In this document: in pieces, positions 6,101 to 8,328 of the stretch
Numbering within the stretch: the stretch's first letter is position 1
How the letters are laid out: each line of letters starts with the position of its first letter
DNA from: an uncultured Lachnospiraceae bacterium
GTDB taxonomy: Bacteria > Bacillota_A > Clostridia > Lachnospirales > Lachnospiraceae
Length of the DNA stretch: 8,328 nucleotides
Direction: 5' to 3'
NCBI GenBank assembly: GCA_946613735.1
Contig: CAMOFS010000050.1
Span: forward strand, 1-8,328
Made by a program: the position numbers and the translations under genes
The notes under the pieces: model-generated
The model's input: only the letters and a program-made list of their open reading frames with translations
Database searches by the model: none
Told to the model about the DNA's origin: nothing

Positions 6101-6129
6101 TTGACTTACACTTATACGAGGTGAAGACT

Positions 6130-7404
6130 ATGATGAGCAAGGAAATGATCGCAATGCTTTTGGCGGGTGGTCAGGGAAGCCGTCTGGGAGTCCTCACATC
6201 CGACGTGGCTAAGCCCGCAGTTGCCTTTGGTGGTAAGTACCGTATCATTGATTTCCCTTTGAGCAACTGTATCAATTCGGGCATCGACACAGTGGGTGTG
6301 CTGACGCAGTATCAACCCTTACAGCTTAATGCCCATATCGGCATTGGTATTCCCTGGGATCTGGACCGTACAAATGGCGGAGTATCTGTTTTGCCCCCTT
6401 ATGAGAGGAGTGACAACAGTGAATGGTATACCGGCACCGCCAATGCCATTTATCAGAATCTCCGTTATATGGAATCGTACAATCCGGAGTATGTTCTCAT
6501 CCTATCGGGTGACCACATCTATAAGATGGATTATGAGGCCATGCTGGATTTCCATAAGTCCAACAATGCGGATGTGACCATAGCAGCCATTCCCGTTCCC
6601 TTGGAGGAAGCCAGCCGATTCGGTGTGGTACTCACGGACGAGAACAAGCAGATCACTGAGTTTGAGGAGAAGCCGGAGAACCCTCGCAGTAACCTGGCAT
6701 CCATGGGTATTTATATTTTCTCATGGCCTGTGCTTAGGGATGCGCTCATAGCCCTTAAGGATCAGAGCAACTGCGATTTTGGTAAGCACGTCATCCCCTA
6801 CTGCCATGAAAAGGGACAGAGGATCTTTGCATATGAGTTTTCGGGCTACTGGAAGGATGTAGGTACCCTGGGTTCATATTGGGAAGCCAATATGGAGCTT
6901 ATCGACCTGATTCCCGAGTTTAACCTGTATGAGGAGTTCTGGAAGATCTATACCAGCCAGACCATCATAGAGCCTCAGTTTATAGGACCCAATGCCAGGA
7001 TATCCAAGGCTATCATCGGTGCAGGTGATGTGATCGACGGAGAGGTTACGGGATCCGTATTGGGCGCAGGCGTGGAGATCGGTGAGGGCAGTGTGGTTCG
7101 TGATTCCATCATCATGTCCGGTGCCGTGATAGGCAAGAACGTCACCATTGAAAAGTCCATCATAGCCGAGAATACGGTTATCGGGGACAAGGTCAAGATA
7201 GGTGTGGGCGAAGAGGCCGAGAGCAAGCTCAATCCGGGCATCTACGGCTTTGGACTGGCAGTGATAGGCGCCGACTCGGTCATCCCTGAGGGAGTTACCA
7301 TCGGCAAGAACACGGCTATCCGCGGAGTCACCGAGGATGACGACTATCCTATGGGTGAGCTGGAGAGCGGCGGATACATCATAAAGGCAGGTGAGCAGTT
7401 ATGA
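6130..7404 (+). CDS. glgC: Glucose-1-phosphate adenylyltransferase, catalytic subunit (GlgC)
   Basis: Makes ADP-glucose from glucose 1-phosphate and ATP, the committed step of bacterial glycogen synthesis. The 424-residue protein has the nucleotidyltransferase domain with AGGQGSRL (12-19), the KPA segment (K28), SGDHIYKMD with catalytic D128, the glucose-phosphate-binding EKP (K181), and YWKDVGT (D243). A left-handed beta-helix of isoleucine-rich hexapeptide repeats follows from about 285 to 405. All expected active-site residues are present. The start at ATG 6130 is chosen because AGGTGA (6119-6124) lies 5 bases upstream. An in-frame ATG at 6076 would add 18 residues, but it has no ribosome binding site and sits at the base of a leader hairpin. 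It is the first gene of glgCD, expressed from the promoter at 6007-6035. The stop overlaps the glgD start by ATGA, implying coupled synthesis of the two subunits. Confidence 0.96.
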   Translation: MMSKEMIAMLLAGGQGSRLGVLTSDVAKPAVAFGGKYRIIDFPLSNCINSGIDTVGVLTQYQPLQLNAHIGIGIPWDLDRTNGGVSVLPPYERSDNSEWYTGTANAIYQNLRYMESYNPEYVLILSGDHIYKMDYEAMLDFHKSNNADVTIAAIPVPLEEASRFGVVLTDENKQITEFEEKPENPRSNLASMGIYIFSWPVLRDALIALKDQSNCDFGKHVIPYCHEKGQRIFAYEFSGYWKDVGTLGSYWEANMELIDLIPEFNLYEEFWKIYTSQTIIEPQFIGPNARISKAIIGAGDVIDGEVTGSVLGAGVEIGEGSVVRDSIIMSGAVIGKNVTIEKSIIAENTVIGDKVKIGVGEEAESKLNPGIYGFGLAVIGADSVIPEGVTIGKNTAIRGVTEDDDYPMGELESGGYIIKAGEQL

Positions 7405-8328
7405 AGGCATTAGGGATCATTTTAGCCGGCGGCAACAGCAGCCGTATGCGCAAGCTTTCTGATAAGCGTGCCATTTCGGCCATGCCGGTGGGCTGCAGCT
7501 ATCGCAGCATAGACTTTACTCTTTCAAACATGACGAATTCTCATATTCAGACGGTGGCCGTACTTTCCCAGTACAATGCCAGGTCACTGAACGAGCACCT
7601 CAATTCGTCAAAGTGGTGGAATTTCGGACGTAAGCAGGGAGGACTGTTTTTATTCACTCCCACAGTCACCGCTGACAACAGCTGGTGGTATCGTGGCACC
7701 GCAGATTCCATGTGGCAAAACATCGACTTTTTGAAAAAACGCCATGAGCCCTATGTGGTCATCGCCAGCGGAGACATCGTCTGCAAGATGGACTTCAATC
7801 CCGTCTTGGAATACCACATCCAAAAGCAGGCTGATATAACCGTAGTCTGCGCCCGCGCACCGGAGGGAGACGATCTGTCCAGATTCGGTACGGTAAAGAT
7901 GGACGGCGAGGGGGTGATCACCGAGTTTGAAGAAAAGCCCATGATGGCCCACTCCAATCTGGTATCCACAGGCGTGTACATCATTCGTCGCCGGAAGCTT
8001 ATCGAGCTTTTGGAACAGTGTAATGATGAGGGCAGATACAATTTTGTCACCGATATACTGATCCGCTACAAGGGTATGAAAAAGATCTACGGATACATGC
8101 TTGAGACCTACTGGAGCAATATCTCCACGGTTGAGGCATACTACCAGACCAACATGGACTTTTTAAAGCCCGAGGTCAGAAAGTTCTTTTTCAAGGACGA
8201 GCCCAGGATCTACTCCAAGGCTTATGACCTGCCTCCGGCAAAGTACAATGTTGGCAGTGACGTGAAAAATTCACTGATAGGCTCGGGATGCATCATCAAT
8301 TCTTCCATTGAGAATTCGGTGCTCTTTA
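7401..8328 (+). CDS. glgD: Glucose-1-phosphate adenylyltransferase regulatory subunit GlgD (3'-truncated by window edge)
   Basis: A GlgC paralogue that in Firmicutes forms a mixed tetramer with GlgC and stimulates ADP-glucose synthesis. About 309 residues are present, reaching the beginning of the beta-helix; the family is usually about 370, so the end lies outside the window. It keeps the AGG start, SYRSIDF, the SGD segment with D125, and EEKP with K179. By alignment to the neighbouring GlgC, the glycine loop is changed (GGNSSR for GGQGSR), the K28-P29 pair is I25-S26, and the D243 position is N240 (YWSNIST for YWKDVGT). These losses fit a non-catalytic or weakly active partner. The start has AGGTGAG (7389-7395) 5 bases upstream and overlaps the glgC stop by ATGA. 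The identification rests on the paired context and the pattern of lost residues. Confidence 0.93.
   Translation, partial: MKALGIILAGGNSSRMRKLSDKRAISAMPVGCSYRSIDFTLSNMTNSHIQTVAVLSQYNARSLNEHLNSSKWWNFGRKQGGLFLFTPTVTADNSWWYRGTADSMWQNIDFLKKRHEPYVVIASGDIVCKMDFNPVLEYHIQKQADITVVCARAPEGDDLSRFGTVKMDGEGVITEFEEKPMMAHSNLVSTGVYIIRRRKLIELLEQCNDEGRYNFVTDILIRYKGMKKIYGYMLETYWSNISTVEAYYQTNMDFLKPEVRKFFFKDEPRIYSKAYDLPPAKYNVGSDVKNSLIGSGCIINSSIENSVLF

Noticed and set aside
6076..6129. An 18-residue N-terminal extension of GlgC from ATG 6076
   Set aside because: No Shine-Dalgarno upstream, the ATG is at the base of a leader hairpin, and the ATG at 6130 has a well-placed AGGTGA; the extension also lies outside the usual GlgC N-terminus.

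Overview
The window looks like the chromosome of a low-GC-lineage Gram-positive bacterium (Firmicutes/Bacillota), most likely class Clostridia and probably Lachnospiraceae. This rests on four things: a DnaD/DnaB-type primosome protein next to a DnaC/DnaI-type helicase loader, a glgC-glgD pair, a long divergent PRPP synthetase, and strong AGGAG-type ribosome binding sites. The family assignment is inference. All genes are on the + strand and the region is densely coding, with no mobile element, CRISPR array, tRNA or rRNA.

Layout. (1) 1-962 is the 3' end of an unrecognised protein whose C-terminus resembles a C39-like papain-fold peptidase domain without its Cys and His. It overlaps (2) murC (962-2341), the UDP-N-acetylmuramate--L-alanine ligase of peptidoglycan synthesis. 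(3) A 218-bp AT-rich gap (2342-2559) carries two tandem pairs of DnaA-box-like 9-mers, an inverted repeat and a good extended -10 promoter. (4) That promoter faces a DnaD/DnaB-domain protein (2560-3672), a DnaC/DnaI-like AAA+ loader (3679-4650) and a ribose-phosphate diphosphokinase (4713-5894). (5) A 235-bp gap (5895-6129) holds a strong hairpin after prs, a 7-bp inverted repeat, a near-consensus promoter and an untranslated leader with two hairpins that share a CAAGAG motif. (6) glgC (6130-7404) overlaps glgD (7401 to the window edge) by ATGA.

How the genes fit together. The middle block joins the two proteins expected to load the replicative helicase with an enzyme that makes PRPP, the precursor for nucleotides. 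DnaA-box-like sequences in front of it suggest that replication initiation might feed back on its own loading machinery. The last block encodes a two-subunit ADP-glucose pyrophosphorylase for glycogen synthesis: GlgC keeps the catalytic residues and GlgD has lost several, as expected for a regulatory partner.

Most of the window is ordinary core metabolism. The parts most worth a second look are non-coding: the DnaA-box array before the primosome genes and the double-hairpin glgC leader. I did not see a clearly new multi-gene system.
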